Shown: positions 35,718 to 44,817 of the stretch, in pieces | Layout: each line of letters begins with the position of its first letter | How positions within the stretch are numbered: position 1 is the first letter of the stretch | DNA from: Paraburkholderia ferrariae NBRC 106233 | Lineage (GTDB): Bacteria > Pseudomonadota > Gammaproteobacteria > Burkholderiales > Burkholderiaceae | Assembly (NCBI RefSeq): GCF_000685035.1 | Contig: NZ_BAYB01000015.1 | Span: forward strand, 124,001 to 188,000 | DNA: 64,000 nucleotides | Direction of reading: 5' to 3' | Translations under genes and position numbers: made by a program | The notes under the pieces: model-generated | Databases searched by the model: none | Told to the model about the DNA's origin: nothing | Seen by the model: the letters and a program-made list of their open reading frames with translations, nothing else

Positions 35718-37088
35718 ATGGCAGCAGACATCGAAGCCCGGCAGCGCTTTTTCCCGCACACCCAGGACGAACTGAAGGAGATCGCGTCGGACATTCTCCG
35801 TCACGCGAAGGCGCTCGGCGCGAGCGACGCGGCGACGGAAATCTCCGAAGGCGATGGCCTGTCCGTGTCTGTGCGGCGCGGCGAAGTCGAGACCATCGAG
35901 CACAACCGCGACAAGATGGTCGGCGTGACCGTCTATATCGGCAACAAGCGCGGCAATGCGAGCACCTCGGACTTCTCGCGCGAGGCGCTCAAGGACACGG
36001 TGGCGGCCGCCTACAACATCGCGCGCTTCACCGCCGACGACGACTGTGCGGGCCTCGCCGAGCACGACCTGCTCGAGACGGCGCCGCGCGACCTCGACCT
36101 CTACCACCCGTGGAATCTCTCGGCCGAGGAGGCCGTGGAGATCGCGCGCCGCGCCGAAGACGCCGCGTTCGCCACCGACCCGCGCGTGAAGAACTCCGAA
36201 GGCGCGAGCGTTTCGGCCCAGCATTCGCAGTTCGTGCTCGCCACCTCGGGCGGCTTTCTGCACGGCTATCCGTACTCGCGCCACTACATTTCGTGCGCGC
36301 CGATCGCGGGCACGGGCCGCAACATGCAGCGCGACGACTGGTACACCTCGCGGCGCAGCGCGAGCGAGCTGGCCTCGCCCGAGGCCGTGGGCCGCTACGC
36401 GGCCGAGCGCGCGCTTTCGCGCCTGAACGCGCGCGGGCTCGACACGCGCAAGGTGCCGGTGCTGTTCGAGGCGCCGCTCGCGGCGGGCATTCTCGGCGCG
36501 TTCGTGCAGGCCACGAGCGGCGGCGCGCTGTACCGCAAGACGTCGTTCCTCGTCGATAGCCTCGGCAAGCCGGTGTTCGCGCCGCATATCCAGATCGTCG
36601 AGGACCCGCACGTGCCGCGCGCCGCGGGCAGCGCGCCGTTCGACGAAGAAGGCGTGCGCACGCACCGCCGCGAAGTCGTGAAGGACGGCGTCGTGCAGGG
36701 CTATTTCCTCTCGTCGTATTCGGCGCGCAAGCTCGGCATGCAGACCACCGGCAACGCCGGCGGCTCGCACAATCTGCAACTGAAGAGCTCGCTCACGCAG
36801 CCCGGCGACGACTTCGAAGCGATGCTCAAGAAGCTCGGCACGGGTCTCCTGCTGACCGAGCTGATGGGCCAGGGCGTGAACTTCGTGACGGGCGATTATT
36901 CGCGCGGCGCCTCGGGCTTCTGGGTGGAGAACGGCAAGATCCAGTACCCGGTGGAAGAGATCACGGTGGCGTCCACGTTGCAGGAGATGTTCCGCCACAT
37001 CGTCGCGGTGGGTGCCGATACGCTCGCGCGCGGCACGCGGCAAACCGGCTCGGTGCTTATCGAGCGCATGACGGTGGCAGGGCAGTAA
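35718..37088 (+). CDS. pmbA: Metalloprotease PmbA (TldE)
   Basis: The 456-residue protein is one half of the TldD/TldE heterodimer, which matures microcin B17-type peptides and degrades CcdA. Typical are G-L-S-V-S-V-R-R-G-E-V-E-T-I-E near residue 50 and the C-terminal G-V-N-F-V-T-G-D-Y-S-R-G-A-S-G-F-W. TldE itself lacks the zinc motif, as here. The partner tldD is not in the window. Confidence 0.94.
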   Translation: MAADIEARQRFFPHTQDELKEIASDILRHAKALGASDAATEISEGDGLSVSVRRGEVETIEHNRDKMVGVTVYIGNKRGNASTSDFSREALKDTVAAAYNIARFTADDDCAGLAEHDLLETAPRDLDLYHPWNLSAEEAVEIARRAEDAAFATDPRVKNSEGASVSAQHSQFVLATSGGFLHGYPYSRHYISCAPIAGTGRNMQRDDWYTSRRSASELASPEAVGRYAAERALSRLNARGLDTRKVPVLFEAPLAAGILGAFVQATSGGALYRKTSFLVDSLGKPVFAPHIQIVEDPHVPRAAGSAPFDEEGVRTHRREVVKDGVVQGYFLSSYSARKLGMQTTGNAGGSHNLQLKSSLTQPGDDFEAMLKKLGTGLLLTELMGQGVNFVTGDYSRGASGFWVENGKIQYPVEEITVASTLQEMFRHIVAVGADTLARGTRQTGSVLIERMTVAGQ

Positions 37089-37096
37089 GAGGGGTT

Positions 37097-37148
37097 ATGG
37101 CGCGGGGGTTACAGCACGGGTTATGGCGCGGGTTATGCCGCTTACGTT
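37097..37148. repeat. Degenerate 12-bp tandem repeat after pmbA
   Basis: Variants of GGGTTATGGCGC are repeated about four times just beyond the pmbA stop. No gene or terminator is recognised in the following gap up to folA. Confidence 0.5.
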
Positions 37149-37223
37149 GCGGCTCTCGGGCCGCAACGCCGCCATCAGCGCAATCGCAGCACAACGGCAC
37201 GCCCTGGCGTGCCGTTGTCGTCT

Positions 37224-37736
37224 CTACGAGGGCAAAACCTGGTCGCGCCGCTCGTAAGTCACGAAGGCGAAGTCGAAATTGTTCGGGGCGTGCGCGTGCA
37301 GCGTTTCGCGCGCGGTCTCGCGCCAGTGCGCGGGGTCGGGGGCGGGGAAGTGCGCGTCGCCTTCGAAGTCGGCGGAGATCTCCGTCACGATGAGCTTGTG
37401 CGCGAGCGCAAGGCCCTCTTCGTAGAGTTGCGCGCCGCCGATCAGAAAGGCTTCGGGCGCCTGGTCCTGCGCCGCGAGCGCGAGCGCTTCGTCGAGGCTC
37501 GTGGCCGTGTCGCAGCCGGGAAAGCGTTTCGTTGCGTCGCGCGTCACGACGATGTTGCGGCGCCCGGGCAGCGCGCGGCCGATCGACTGGTGCGTCTTGC
37601 GGCCCATCACGATGGGCGCGCCCATGGTCGTGCGCTTGAAGAAGGCGAGGTCCTCGGGCAGGCGCCAGGGCAGGGCGTTGTCGCGGCCGATCACGCCGTT
37701 GCGGGCGCGCGCGACGATCAGGGTGAGCGTCGTCAT
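37224..37736 (-). CDS. folA: Dihydrofolate reductase
   Basis: The 170-residue enzyme reduces dihydrofolate with NADPH. I-G-R-D-N-A-L-P-W-R-L-P-E-D (about residues 14-27) is the Met20-loop region, and M-G-R-K-T-H-Q-S-I-G-R-A-L-P-G-R follows. The ATG at 37736 (M-T-T-L-T-L-I-V) is the family's usual start; a second in-frame start eight codons upstream exists. thyA, its functional partner, lies 10 kb away on the far side of the amyloid block. Confidence 0.95.
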   Translation of the reverse strand: MTTLTLIVARARNGVIGRDNALPWRLPEDLAFFKRTTMGAPIVMGRKTHQSIGRALPGRRNIVVTRDATKRFPGCDTATSLDEALALAAQDQAPEAFLIGGAQLYEEGLALAHKLIVTEISADFEGDAHFPAPDPAHWRETARETLHAHAPNNFDFAFVTYERRDQVLPS

Positions 37737-37840
37737 CGAGTGAGTCGAAGTGGAGGTCATCCGCCCGATTCTACCCGACGCCGCTCACCCCGCTTGCTCC
37801 CCTTGCTTCGCTTCCCGGCTTGCCCGCACTGCGCCCGCGC

Positions 37841-37908
37841 CATCCACAGCATCCACAGCATCCACAGCATCCACAGCATCCACAGCATCCACAGCATCCA
37901 CAGCATCC
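37841..37908. repeat. Seven exact CATCCACAG tandem repeats
   Basis: Seven perfect 9-base copies (37841-37903) and a partial eighth lie between the folA start and the end of the sigma-54 regulator gene. Each junction reads GCATCCACA, which matches seven of nine bases of the DnaA box TTATCCACA. There are no spacers, so it is not a CRISPR. Confidence 0.95.
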
Positions 37909-37912
37909 GGCG

Positions 37913-39499
37913 CTACTCGTGGTTCTCGACGGGCGGCTCCGGCTGGTGCTCGGCCGGGTTTTCCGCCTGATTTTCGGCGTCGCCCACGAAGATCGTCTTC
38001 TCGTCGCGCAGCCCGTGGGTGCCCATCAGCCGGTAGAGCGTCACGCGCGAGATGCCGAGGTCCGCGGCCGCCTCGGTAAGGCGGTGGCGGTGGCGCAGCA
38101 GCGCCGCCTCGATCGCACGCTTCTCGGCCGACTCGCGGGCCTGCGCGAGCGTCACGGTCTGCTGCTCCGTGAACTGCGCGAGGTCGAGATCTTCCGCTGC
38201 GATCAGCTTGCTTTCGGCCATGACGATGGCGCGCCGCACGCGGTTGATGAGCTCGCGCACGTTGCCGGGCCAGTTGTAGTTGTACATGGCCTCGATCGCG
38301 TCGGGCGTGAAGCCGCGGATCTTGCGCGCGCTGTCCATCTTGAACTTGTGCAGCACGTGATGCGCGAGGATTTCGATGTCCTTGCCGCGCGCGCGCAGCG
38401 GCGGCTCGTCCACGCGCAGCACGCACAGGCGGTGGAACAGGTCCGCGCGGAAGCGTCCTTCGCGCATCGCCGCTTCGAGATCGACGTGGGTGGCCGAAAT
38501 GATGCGCACGTCCACGGGAATCTGCTCGTGGCCGCCGAGGCGCTCGATCTTGCCTTCCTGCAGAAAGCGCAAGAGGCTCGCCTGGCTTTCCATCGGCAGG
38601 TCGCCGATTTCGTCGAGAAAGAGCGTGCCGCCGTTGGCCGCTTCCACACGTCCCACCTTGCGCTGGTTCGCGCCCGTGAACGCGCCGCGCTCGTAGCCGA
38701 ACAGTTCGGATTGCAGAAGATGGTGCGGAATCGCGCCGCAGTTGATCGGCACGAACCCCGCCTTGCGCCGCTGCGAGCGCTCGTGGATCGCGAGCGCGGT
38801 CAGCTCCTTGCCCGTGCCCGACTCGCCGGAGATGAACACGGTGGCGTCGGTGTTCGCGACCTTGCGGATCGTGCGAAAGAGCTGCTGCATCGCTTCGCAG
38901 GTGCCCACCATCTCGTCTTCGTCGCGGTTCGTGGCCGTGGGGGCCGCGGGCGCGTCGAGCTCGCACAGCGCCACCATGCCGAACGCGTGGCCCACGAGGT
39001 AGTCGAGCGTGGCGTTCGTGACGGGCAGATGCACATAGTCGAAGCAGAAGTGGCGGATCAGCCGCCGCACCTCGGGGTCGGTGAGGCGCGCCGTGTCGGT
39101 GAGCGCGATCCAGCCCACCTGCTGCAGCCGCAGCACCGCTTCGATGCCGGCGAAATCGCGCGGCGCGAAGCCAGTGAGATCGACGATGCCGGCGCAGGAG
39201 GTGTCGGCCTTCACGATGCGCGAGGCCTCGTGCGCCGTGCGCGCCGTCGCGAGGTCCCAGCCGCGGCTCTTCAGGTAGGCGGCAAGCGCCGGGTCCGGCG
39301 TGCGGGCGAGATAGAGCAGGGTACGCTCGGGTTCGACGGCGGGCCGCGCCGCGGATTCGCAGGATTCGGCGGACGCGCCGGGCCCGGCGAGCGCTGCGGC
39401 CGCATCCGGCGGCGGCGCCACGGAAAGCCGCTGGGCCGCCCCGGCCAAAGGCGTCACGGTGGCGCTCAGGTGAGAGGTTTCGCGCACGATCGACCTCAT
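37913..39499 (-). CDS. VpsR-like sigma-54-dependent transcriptional activator (first copy)
   Basis: A 528-residue enhancer-binding protein. Residues about 60-180 form a VpsR-type receiver-like domain in which the normal phosphorylation pocket is not evident. The AAA+ domain has Walker A G-E-S-G-T-G-K-E (225-232), the sigma-54 contact loop G-A-F-T-G-A (272-277) and Walker B T-L-F-L-D-E-I-G-D (292-300); a Fis-type helix-turn-helix ends the protein (L-G-I-S-R-V-T-L-Y-R-L). Vibrio VpsR binds c-di-GMP and controls biofilm genes, so a similar input is plausible. It starts only 3 bases after the fapF stop and is probably the last gene of the operon. A first 50 or so residues are low-complexity and may be a mis-start. 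Confidence 0.88.
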   Translation of the reverse strand: MRSIVRETSHLSATVTPLAGAAQRLSVAPPPDAAAALAGPGASAESCESAARPAVEPERTLLYLARTPDPALAAYLKSRGWDLATARTAHEASRIVKADTSCAGIVDLTGFAPRDFAGIEAVLRLQQVGWIALTDTARLTDPEVRRLIRHFCFDYVHLPVTNATLDYLVGHAFGMVALCELDAPAAPTATNRDEDEMVGTCEAMQQLFRTIRKVANTDATVFISGESGTGKELTALAIHERSQRRKAGFVPINCGAIPHHLLQSELFGYERGAFTGANQRKVGRVEAANGGTLFLDEIGDLPMESQASLLRFLQEGKIERLGGHEQIPVDVRIISATHVDLEAAMREGRFRADLFHRLCVLRVDEPPLRARGKDIEILAHHVLHKFKMDSARKIRGFTPDAIEAMYNYNWPGNVRELINRVRRAIVMAESKLIAAEDLDLAQFTEQQTVTLAQARESAEKRAIEAALLRHRHRLTEAAADLGISRVTLYRLMGTHGLRDEKTIFVGDAENQAENPAEHQPEPPVENHE

Positions 39500-39502
39500 G
39501 GA

Positions 39503-40987
39503 TCAGAAGGTATAGGGGAAACGCACACCGACGACGAAGTTCGGCGCGTCGGGCGTGAGGCCCACCGCAACCGCGCCGTTGATCGTCAGGTGCTTGTTCA
39601 CCACGTGATTCAGACCGAAGTTCAGTGTCGAAGCGGTGGTCTGGCTGCCGGGCACGCCGGTCCAGCTGCCGCCCGGCGCCTTGGTCCTGGACTCGGGTTC
39701 GATTGCCATCGTATAGGAGATGCTGGCCGAATCCTTGTCCGAGAACGCGAGTGCGACGCCGCCGCCGAACTGGATGATGTCGCCGAGCTTCACGTCGGCG
39801 GGTTCGGTCTGCCCGATCACCGACGAGATGTCGGCGAACGAGCGCGAAATGTTGTACGTGTACGAGAAGCTGCCGAACAGCACGACCGGGTCGTAGGTCT
39901 TCAGCACCGAGAGCCCGGCCGTCACGTTCCAGAAGCCGGTGCCGGTGGGCAGCTTGTCGGGGGCGACGAGATTGGTGTTGTCGCCGTCCACCTGCTGCAC
40001 CTTGATGCCGAACGGCGAACTGCCGGTGGTGCTCTTCACGCGCAGGCTGCCGACCACGTCGGGCAGGTTGTTGGTTTCCTTCAGGAACTGGTAGTACACC
40101 CCGAAGTTCACGTCGCCGATGTCGCTCGAATTGGCCGAGGCGTCGGAGAGCGTGCTCGCGGCGCCGCCCGCGCCGCCCACGATGAAGGTGCTGTGCCGGT
40201 AGATGTAGGGCACGTCCACGTCGACGCTGATGCGGTCCGTGAGGCCGTAGCGCACGTCGAGGTCGGCCATCAGCTGGTGAGACTTGGTCTCGCCGAGGTT
40301 GATGTTGCCGAGGAAGATTGCATCGAGCGCGAGGAAGCCCGAGAGCTGCAGCTGGCGCCGGTCGTAGTAGGTATCGCTGATACCCCAGTCGAGCGTGAGC
40401 TTGTGGTCGAAGAGCGGCGCTTCCTGGCGCTGCACGACGGCCTGCTCGGCATCGGTGCGGGCCGGCTGGGCCTCTTTCTGCGTTTCGCCGACCGTGGGGT
40501 TCGCGGGATTCACGCCCACGGGCGCGCCCTGCTGCGGGCCGCTCGAGGCCTGGCCGCCGGTGGCGCCATTGGTCTGGCCGGCGTCGGGCGAGGGCGGGTT
40601 GACGGGCACGCCGGTGGCCGTACCCGTGAGCGAGCCCGGCGCGGTGGCGCCCGGCAGCGCCTGGGCGAGCGGCGGCAGCGGGACGGGCAGGCCGTCTGCG
40701 CCGGGCTGCTCGGCCACGGTGGCGTCGGAGGCGGCGTCGGGCGCGCCCGCGCCCGGCAGGCCGCGTCCGCGTTGCGACATCTCCAGATTCGTGACCTGGC
40801 GCTCGAGCGACTGGATCTGTTTCTGCTGCTGGTCGACCACCCGCATGAGCGTATTGAGGCGGTCTTCGACCGACTGGTTCTGAAGTTCCTGTGCGAACGC
40901 CGACTGCGCGAGCGCGAACAGCATGGCGGCTGCGGGTATGGCCGCGAGCTTCAGGCGCGGCATGCCCGACTTCTTCATCGTGTTCAT
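39503..40987 (-). CDS. fapF: FapF-like outer-membrane amyloid exporter
   Basis: A 494-residue protein: signal sequence ending S-A-F-A-Q (about 33), a coiled-coil heptad segment at about 38-70 (V-E-D-R-L-N-T-L-M-R-V-V-D-Q-Q-Q), a Pro/Gly/Ala-rich linker to about 190, then a beta-rich C-terminal domain ending R-F-P-Y-T-F with the terminal aromatic residue of barrel proteins. This is the layout of Pseudomonas FapF, a trimeric pore whose coiled coil gates fibre-subunit export. It is the sixth Fap-type gene in order. The ATG at 40987 was chosen because the signal sequence starts there; the frame is open to 41059. Confidence 0.82.
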   Translation of the reverse strand: MNTMKKSGMPRLKLAAIPAAAMLFALAQSAFAQELQNQSVEDRLNTLMRVVDQQQKQIQSLERQVTNLEMSQRGRGLPGAGAPDAASDATVAEQPGADGLPVPLPPLAQALPGATAPGSLTGTATGVPVNPPSPDAGQTNGATGGQASSGPQQGAPVGVNPANPTVGETQKEAQPARTDAEQAVVQRQEAPLFDHKLTLDWGISDTYYDRRQLQLSGFLALDAIFLGNINLGETKSHQLMADLDVRYGLTDRISVDVDVPYIYRHSTFIVGGAGGAASTLSDASANSSDIGDVNFGVYYQFLKETNNLPDVVGSLRVKSTTGSSPFGIKVQQVDGDNTNLVAPDKLPTGTGFWNVTAGLSVLKTYDPVVLFGSFSYTYNISRSFADISSVIGQTEPADVKLGDIIQFGGGVALAFSDKDSASISYTMAIEPESRTKAPGGSWTGVPGSQTTASTLNFGLNHVVNKHLTINGAVAVGLTPDAPNFVVGVRFPYTF

Positions 40988-41117
40988 TCTTCTTTCCCCC
41001 CCCGGGTTTGCAGACGGGCGCGCGCCGGTCTCTCCGGCTTGGCGCCCGCTTACAACCATGCTTCGTTGATACTGCCGTACTGCCTGCGGGTCTTTCGCCC
41101 GCGATCGTGTCTCCTCC

Positions 41118-41948
41118 CTAGTGGATATTGCGCAGCGCCTGTAATACGCCGGTCTGCCGGATCATGGCGGCGTTCATCTGCTGCGTCTGCAGACTCAACG
41201 CCAGTTGATTGGAGACCTGCTGGTTGTTGCCTGCGATCTGGAGCAACTGGGCGATCGCGCCGGCCTGTTGCGCACTGCTCGGCACGATGCTCTGCGTCGC
41301 GATGCCGGCGGGCGTCTGCACCGACACGTTGATGCTGTTATTGGCGAACGTGATGCCCGCGGTAATGCTGCCGTTCGCATTCGTTGCAAAGGCACTCGAC
41401 TGGTTGCTCGCGCCCGCAATGTTGGCGAGTTGCTGGGCGTTGCTGCTGTAGTCGATGGTCGCGCCGTTGACGCCGACGTTGCCGTTGCCGGCGACCTGCG
41501 TGATTTGCGAAATGCCGTTGACGGCCACGTTCTGGCCGCCCGTTGCGCTCGCGTTGGGATTGGCGCCGCTGTTATGCGGGTTGTTGCCGCCCACCACGTT
41601 GGCGTAGGTCTGGACCTGGGCGCTCAGCTGGTTGCTGGTGTTTTGTGCGACGCTGAGAGCGCCTTGCGCGACAGCCGTCGCGCCGTTGGGCAATTGCCAC
41701 TCGGAAAGCAGGCTCAGGACGAACCCGGAAATCATGTTGCTGCCGGCGTACTTGCCGGTCTGGTGAGAGAGCACGTCGTCATCGACGGGCTGGCACTGAA
41801 TGCCCTGTTGCGCGGCGACGCCGGCCGACAGGAAGGGCGGCAACGTCTGGGCTTCGATGCTTCCGGCGACAGGCGCACCGCTCGCATGGCTGCAGGCGAG
41901 CGCAAGGAGCGCTGCCGTGACGCCATACTTTGAGAGGTTGCGGTTCAT
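41118..41948 (-). CDS. fapE: FapE-like secreted amyloid-associated protein
   Basis: A 276-residue secreted protein (signal peptide ending S-H-A-S-G-A near 25) rich in Asn, Gln, Ala and Ser. The segment D-D-D-V-L-S-H-Q-T-G (residues 56-65) recalls a double-glycine leader. The middle has G-N-G-N-V-G-V-N-G-A-T and N-N-Q-Q-V-S-N-Q-L-A-L, in keeping with the Fap fibre family. Placement between the C39 peptidase and the FapF-like gene is exactly that of fapE. Sequence alone would not prove it; the call rests mainly on order. It starts 15 bases after the peptidase gene. Confidence 0.7.
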   Translation of the reverse strand: MNRNLSKYGVTAALLALACSHASGAPVAGSIEAQTLPPFLSAGVAAQQGIQCQPVDDDVLSHQTGKYAGSNMISGFVLSLLSEWQLPNGATAVAQGALSVAQNTSNQLSAQVQTYANVVGGNNPHNSGANPNASATGGQNVAVNGISQITQVAGNGNVGVNGATIDYSSNAQQLANIAGASNQSSAFATNANGSITAGITFANNSINVSVQTPAGIATQSIVPSSAQQAGAIAQLLQIAGNNQQVSNQLALSLQTQQMNAAMIRQTGVLQALRNIH

Positions 41949-41963
41949 GGCTGGACTGTGACA

Positions 41964-42680
41964 TCAGAACCATACGGCTTTTTCAAGGCCGTAATCGACA
42001 AAGGGGGTCGCCGCGGTGCCGTTTGTCAATGCACTGGCACGCAGCTTGAGCGCGAGCGACTCGTTGTTCTGCAGCAAAGGCGAATCCTCCCTGAAGGGCT
42101 TGCCGAGCACGGCGAAGACGAGACCATTCCAGGTCTTTGCGAAGTCGTCCTCGGTCACGATGCGATTGCCCAGTGCGGGGTCGGCGAGGAACACGCGCCC
42201 GTTCTCGGCATGCTTCACGATCACGAAATGCTCGTAGCCGTCGATGTTCATGAGGACGAGCACGGGAATCTGCAGGTGGTAGAGCGCGTCGGTGTTGACG
42301 CGAAAGCCGCGTCCGCGCAGGCCGATCGTTTCGACGAACTTCTTCATGTCGAGCATCGAGAAGCCATTCTTCACCACAACCTCCGGCGTCGAGTACACCA
42401 TCATGCGGCGGATCAGCTCCACCTCGGGGATGTCGATGCCGTAGCCGTCCTTGAGGAGCGTCGCGAGTGCCGCCGCACCGCAGCTATAGTCGAACTGCTG
42501 GGTGACTATGCCGGCGTAGCGGATCTCCTTCATCGAGCGTATCGGCAGCTTCACCGGCACGCCAATGAGGTTAGTCGCATCGAGCACGGATTGTGCGTGG
42601 GCTGGCGCACACAATACGCAAGCTGTTGCGAACGCAATGACACACGCTTTCGACGCCGGGAAGCGGTCGAGCCCGGGCAT
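41964..42680 (-). CDS. fapD: C39-family periplasmic cysteine peptidase, FapD-like
   Basis: The 238-residue protein has a signal peptide (A-C-V-L-C-A-P-A-H-A-Q) and a C39 domain. The catalytic cysteine is in Q-Q-F-D-Y-S-C-G-A-A-A-L (Gln forms the oxyanion hole), the histidine in Y-E-H-F-V-I-V, and the aspartate in L-A-D-P-A-L-G, so the triad is complete. C39 enzymes normally cut after double-glycine leaders. In Pseudomonas FapD is needed for Fap fibre export. An AGGAGA site precedes the ATG. It lies 73 bases after the FapC-like gene. Confidence 0.87.
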   Translation of the reverse strand: MPGLDRFPASKACVIAFATACVLCAPAHAQSVLDATNLIGVPVKLPIRSMKEIRYAGIVTQQFDYSCGAAALATLLKDGYGIDIPEVELIRRMMVYSTPEVVVKNGFSMLDMKKFVETIGLRGRGFRVNTDALYHLQIPVLVLMNIDGYEHFVIVKHAENGRVFLADPALGNRIVTEDDFAKTWNGLVFAVLGKPFREDSPLLQNNESLALKLRASALTNGTAATPFVDYGLEKAVWF

Positions 42681-42753
42681 GATGGTCTCCTGCTTGAGGT
42701 TGCGCCGGCCGCTGCAGTGGCGGCCGGCGCGGGTGGTGCCTTTCAAACGTTGC

Positions 42754-44172
42754 TTACTTGCCGACCGTCAGAGCTGCGATGGCGAGGCCGTTGTGCTGCA
42801 CGTTGCCAGCGCCGCCGGCGATATTCACGCCGATGTTGCCGCTGGCCCCGGCAAGCGCGCTGCCGGCCATCGAAGCGGTACCGCCGAACGAACCGTTGAA
42901 GTTCAGGCTGGCTTGCTGGCTGTTCTGGTCGGTGGCGACCATCGCAGCGCCGGACGGAGCCGTCTTGTCGGTGCTGCTGGCGGCGGCGAGGCTGTTGTTC
43001 TGCACGTTGCCCACGCCCGCTGCGACGTTCACCCCGATGTTGCCGCTTGCGCCGGCGAGCACGTTGCTGCCGATCGAAGCATTGACGTTGAAGTTCTTGA
43101 TCGACGCGTTGCCCGAGGACGACTGGCTGTTGAAGATCTGGGCGTTGCCGAACACATTGCCCGCATCGATCATGGCCAGCGAAGCGTCGTTGCTCTGCGC
43201 GTTGTCGACACCTTGCGTGATGTTGATGCCGACGTTGCCCGAGACGGCCGACGCACCCGACGAGGCGCCGCCGATGTTCGCGTCGAGCGAACCGGTCGGG
43301 ATGCCGTTGTAGTGCGTCGTGACCGAGCCGGTCGTCGTTTCGTTGACCGTGTTGTCATGCGCGTTGAGGTTCCACTTGGCGTTGACCGAGGCCGAGTTGA
43401 CGGCGCCGTACATCTTATAGCCGCTCGACTGTTCGCCGAAGGCTTGATAGCCCGAGCCTTCGTCGGCCTTGTAGCCCCACACCGAGCCCTGGCCCGAACC
43501 TTCCGTGGCTTCGAAGTAGCCGCCAACACCCGAACCCTTGGAATAGCTGGACTCGTTGTAGCCGGCGGAGAGGCCGCCCTGGATGTAGCCGCCGCCGCCG
43601 CTGGCGCTGTTCTTGCCCTTGCCATAGCCGTAGCTATAGGTGCCATACGAGCCGCCGGCATGGCCGCCTGCGGAGATATGGCCGCCCTGGCTCTGGTTCT
43701 GGTCGTAGAAGTAGCCGCCGATGCCCGCGCTTTGCTGGCTATGTTCGTAGCCGCCGCCGGCGACGGACGCCGACTGGTTGCCATAGCTATAGCCCGACGA
43801 TTCCTGGAAGCCCTGTGCGCCGGCCGAAGCGCTGAACACCTTCGTCGTGATCGAGCCGGAGGCGCTGCCGCCCGCGTTGATCGACTGCTTCGTGTTGTCG
43901 TACCTGGTCGTCACGGCCCCGGTGGTGTAGGTGCCGGTCGGCAGGTTCGGCGTGAGCGTCACGCCGTCCAGGTTGGCGCTTTGCGTGTTGTTGACGACGG
44001 CGCCGGTGGTGCTCGACACGCCGACACAACCATACAGCAGGACACCGCCCCACACGTCGACGCCTTCGTTGACGATCGTCGAGTTGAAGATGAACGGATC
44101 CTTCCAGCCGTGGGCGAAGACGCTGCCCGACGAGACCGCAAGAACTGCCGCAGCAATGAGAGTGCGCTTCAT
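42754..44172 (-). CDS. fapC: FapC-like major amyloid subunit
   Basis: A 472-residue secreted protein (signal peptide ending G-S-V-F-A-H near 20). The C-terminal half holds three copies of a roughly 20-residue motif: S-G-N-V-G-I-N-I-T-Q-G-V-D-N-A-Q-S-N (311-328), S-G-N-I-G-V-N-V-A-A-G-V-G-N-V-Q-N-N (376-393) and S-G-N-I-G-V-N-I-A-G-G-A-G-N-V-Q-H-N (444-461), which is the FapC/FapB fibre repeat pattern. Residues about 115-260 are a Gly/Ser/Tyr-rich stretch with many G-Y pairs, unlike the usual Fap linker. It is the largest gene of the secreted set and in the fapC position. One cysteine (C49) is seen and no C-x-x-C. Confidence 0.82.
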   Translation of the reverse strand: MKRTLIAAAVLAVSSGSVFAHGWKDPFIFNSTIVNEGVDVWGGVLLYGCVGVSSTTGAVVNNTQSANLDGVTLTPNLPTGTYTTGAVTTRYDNTKQSINAGGSASGSITTKVFSASAGAQGFQESSGYSYGNQSASVAGGGYEHSQQSAGIGGYFYDQNQSQGGHISAGGHAGGSYGTYSYGYGKGKNSASGGGGYIQGGLSAGYNESSYSKGSGVGGYFEATEGSGQGSVWGYKADEGSGYQAFGEQSSGYKMYGAVNSASVNAKWNLNAHDNTVNETTTGSVTTHYNGIPTGSLDANIGGASSGASAVSGNVGINITQGVDNAQSNDASLAMIDAGNVFGNAQIFNSQSSSGNASIKNFNVNASIGSNVLAGASGNIGVNVAAGVGNVQNNSLAAASSTDKTAPSGAAMVATDQNSQQASLNFNGSFGGTASMAGSALAGASGNIGVNIAGGAGNVQHNGLAIAALTVGK

Positions 44173-44199
44173 GATGTCGCTCCGATACTGATTGGTCAG

Positions 44200-44817
44200 T
44201 TAGAAAAGAGTGCCCGCCGGGGGACGGAGCACAAAACTGTTCGCCGTAGCATTACCGGCTCCGACGGTCTGGTTCACCTGCACGAGACCAGTCGCATTCC
44301 TGAACGCGGTACTGCCGATACTCGCTTCACGAATGCCACTGGCCTGGGCCGATCGACCCGGACCCCCGTTCGTTGCCGCCGCCGCAGACAGATCCCCGTC
44401 TGAGACAGTTTCAACACCGATCACACCAGCGCCGATCCTGGCGCTGTTGCTCTGGGTATTTCCCACGCCGGCAGTCTGGTTGACCATGACTGCGCCGGAC
44501 GCGTTGGCGAAGGCGCCTGCACCGATGCTCGCGCTCGCATAGGGGAGGCGGGCTTTGGCGCCGGCGGCCTGTGCGCTGCTGGTGCCGTTGACCATCAGCG
44601 GCGCGCCGCTCGTGATCGTCAACTGATTGGCCTGGGCGTTGTTCAGACCGGCCGCCTCGTTGACGGTGACCGCCCCGACCGTGCTGTTCGCCGCGCCCGC
44701 GCCGATATCCGCCACGGCGCCCACTACGGCCTGGGCGTGGGCCGTGCCCGCGGCGAATGCGGCGAACACGACGGCGGCGGCCAGCGGCCAGCGCGAGAGA
44801 AGAGGGCGCGCGCTCAT
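44200..44817 (-). CDS. fapB: FapB-like minor amyloid subunit
   Basis: A 205-residue secreted protein (signal peptide ending A-H-A-Q near 29) with three imperfect repeats: G-A-V-T-V-N-E-A-A-G-L-N-N-A-Q-A-N (48-64), G-A-V-M-V-N-Q-T-A-G-V-G-N-T-Q-S-N (108-124) and G-L-V-Q-V-N-Q-T-V-G-A-G-N-A-T-A-N (178-194). They are spaced 60-70 residues apart. FapB is the proposed nucleator in Pseudomonas. It overlaps the upstream gene by an ATGA and precedes fapC by 27 bases. Confidence 0.78.
   Translation of the reverse strand: MSARPLLSRWPLAAAVVFAAFAAGTAHAQAVVGAVADIGAGAANSTVGAVTVNEAAGLNNAQANQLTITSGAPLMVNGTSSAQAAGAKARLPYASASIGAGAFANASGAVMVNQTAGVGNTQSNSARIGAGVIGVETVSDGDLSAAAATNGGPGRSAQASGIREASIGSTAFRNATGLVQVNQTVGAGNATANSFVLRPPAGTLF

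Noticed and set aside
37841..37908. Possible CRISPR array
   Set aside because: The repeats are 9 bases with no spacers and no cas genes are nearby.
37820..41332. A 1170-codon open frame on the plus strand
   Set aside because: It lies antisense to the activator and fapF genes, whose proteins have clear domains. Long antisense frames are expected in GC-rich DNA with G/C-rich third positions, and its Arg/His/Gly-rich product has no fold.
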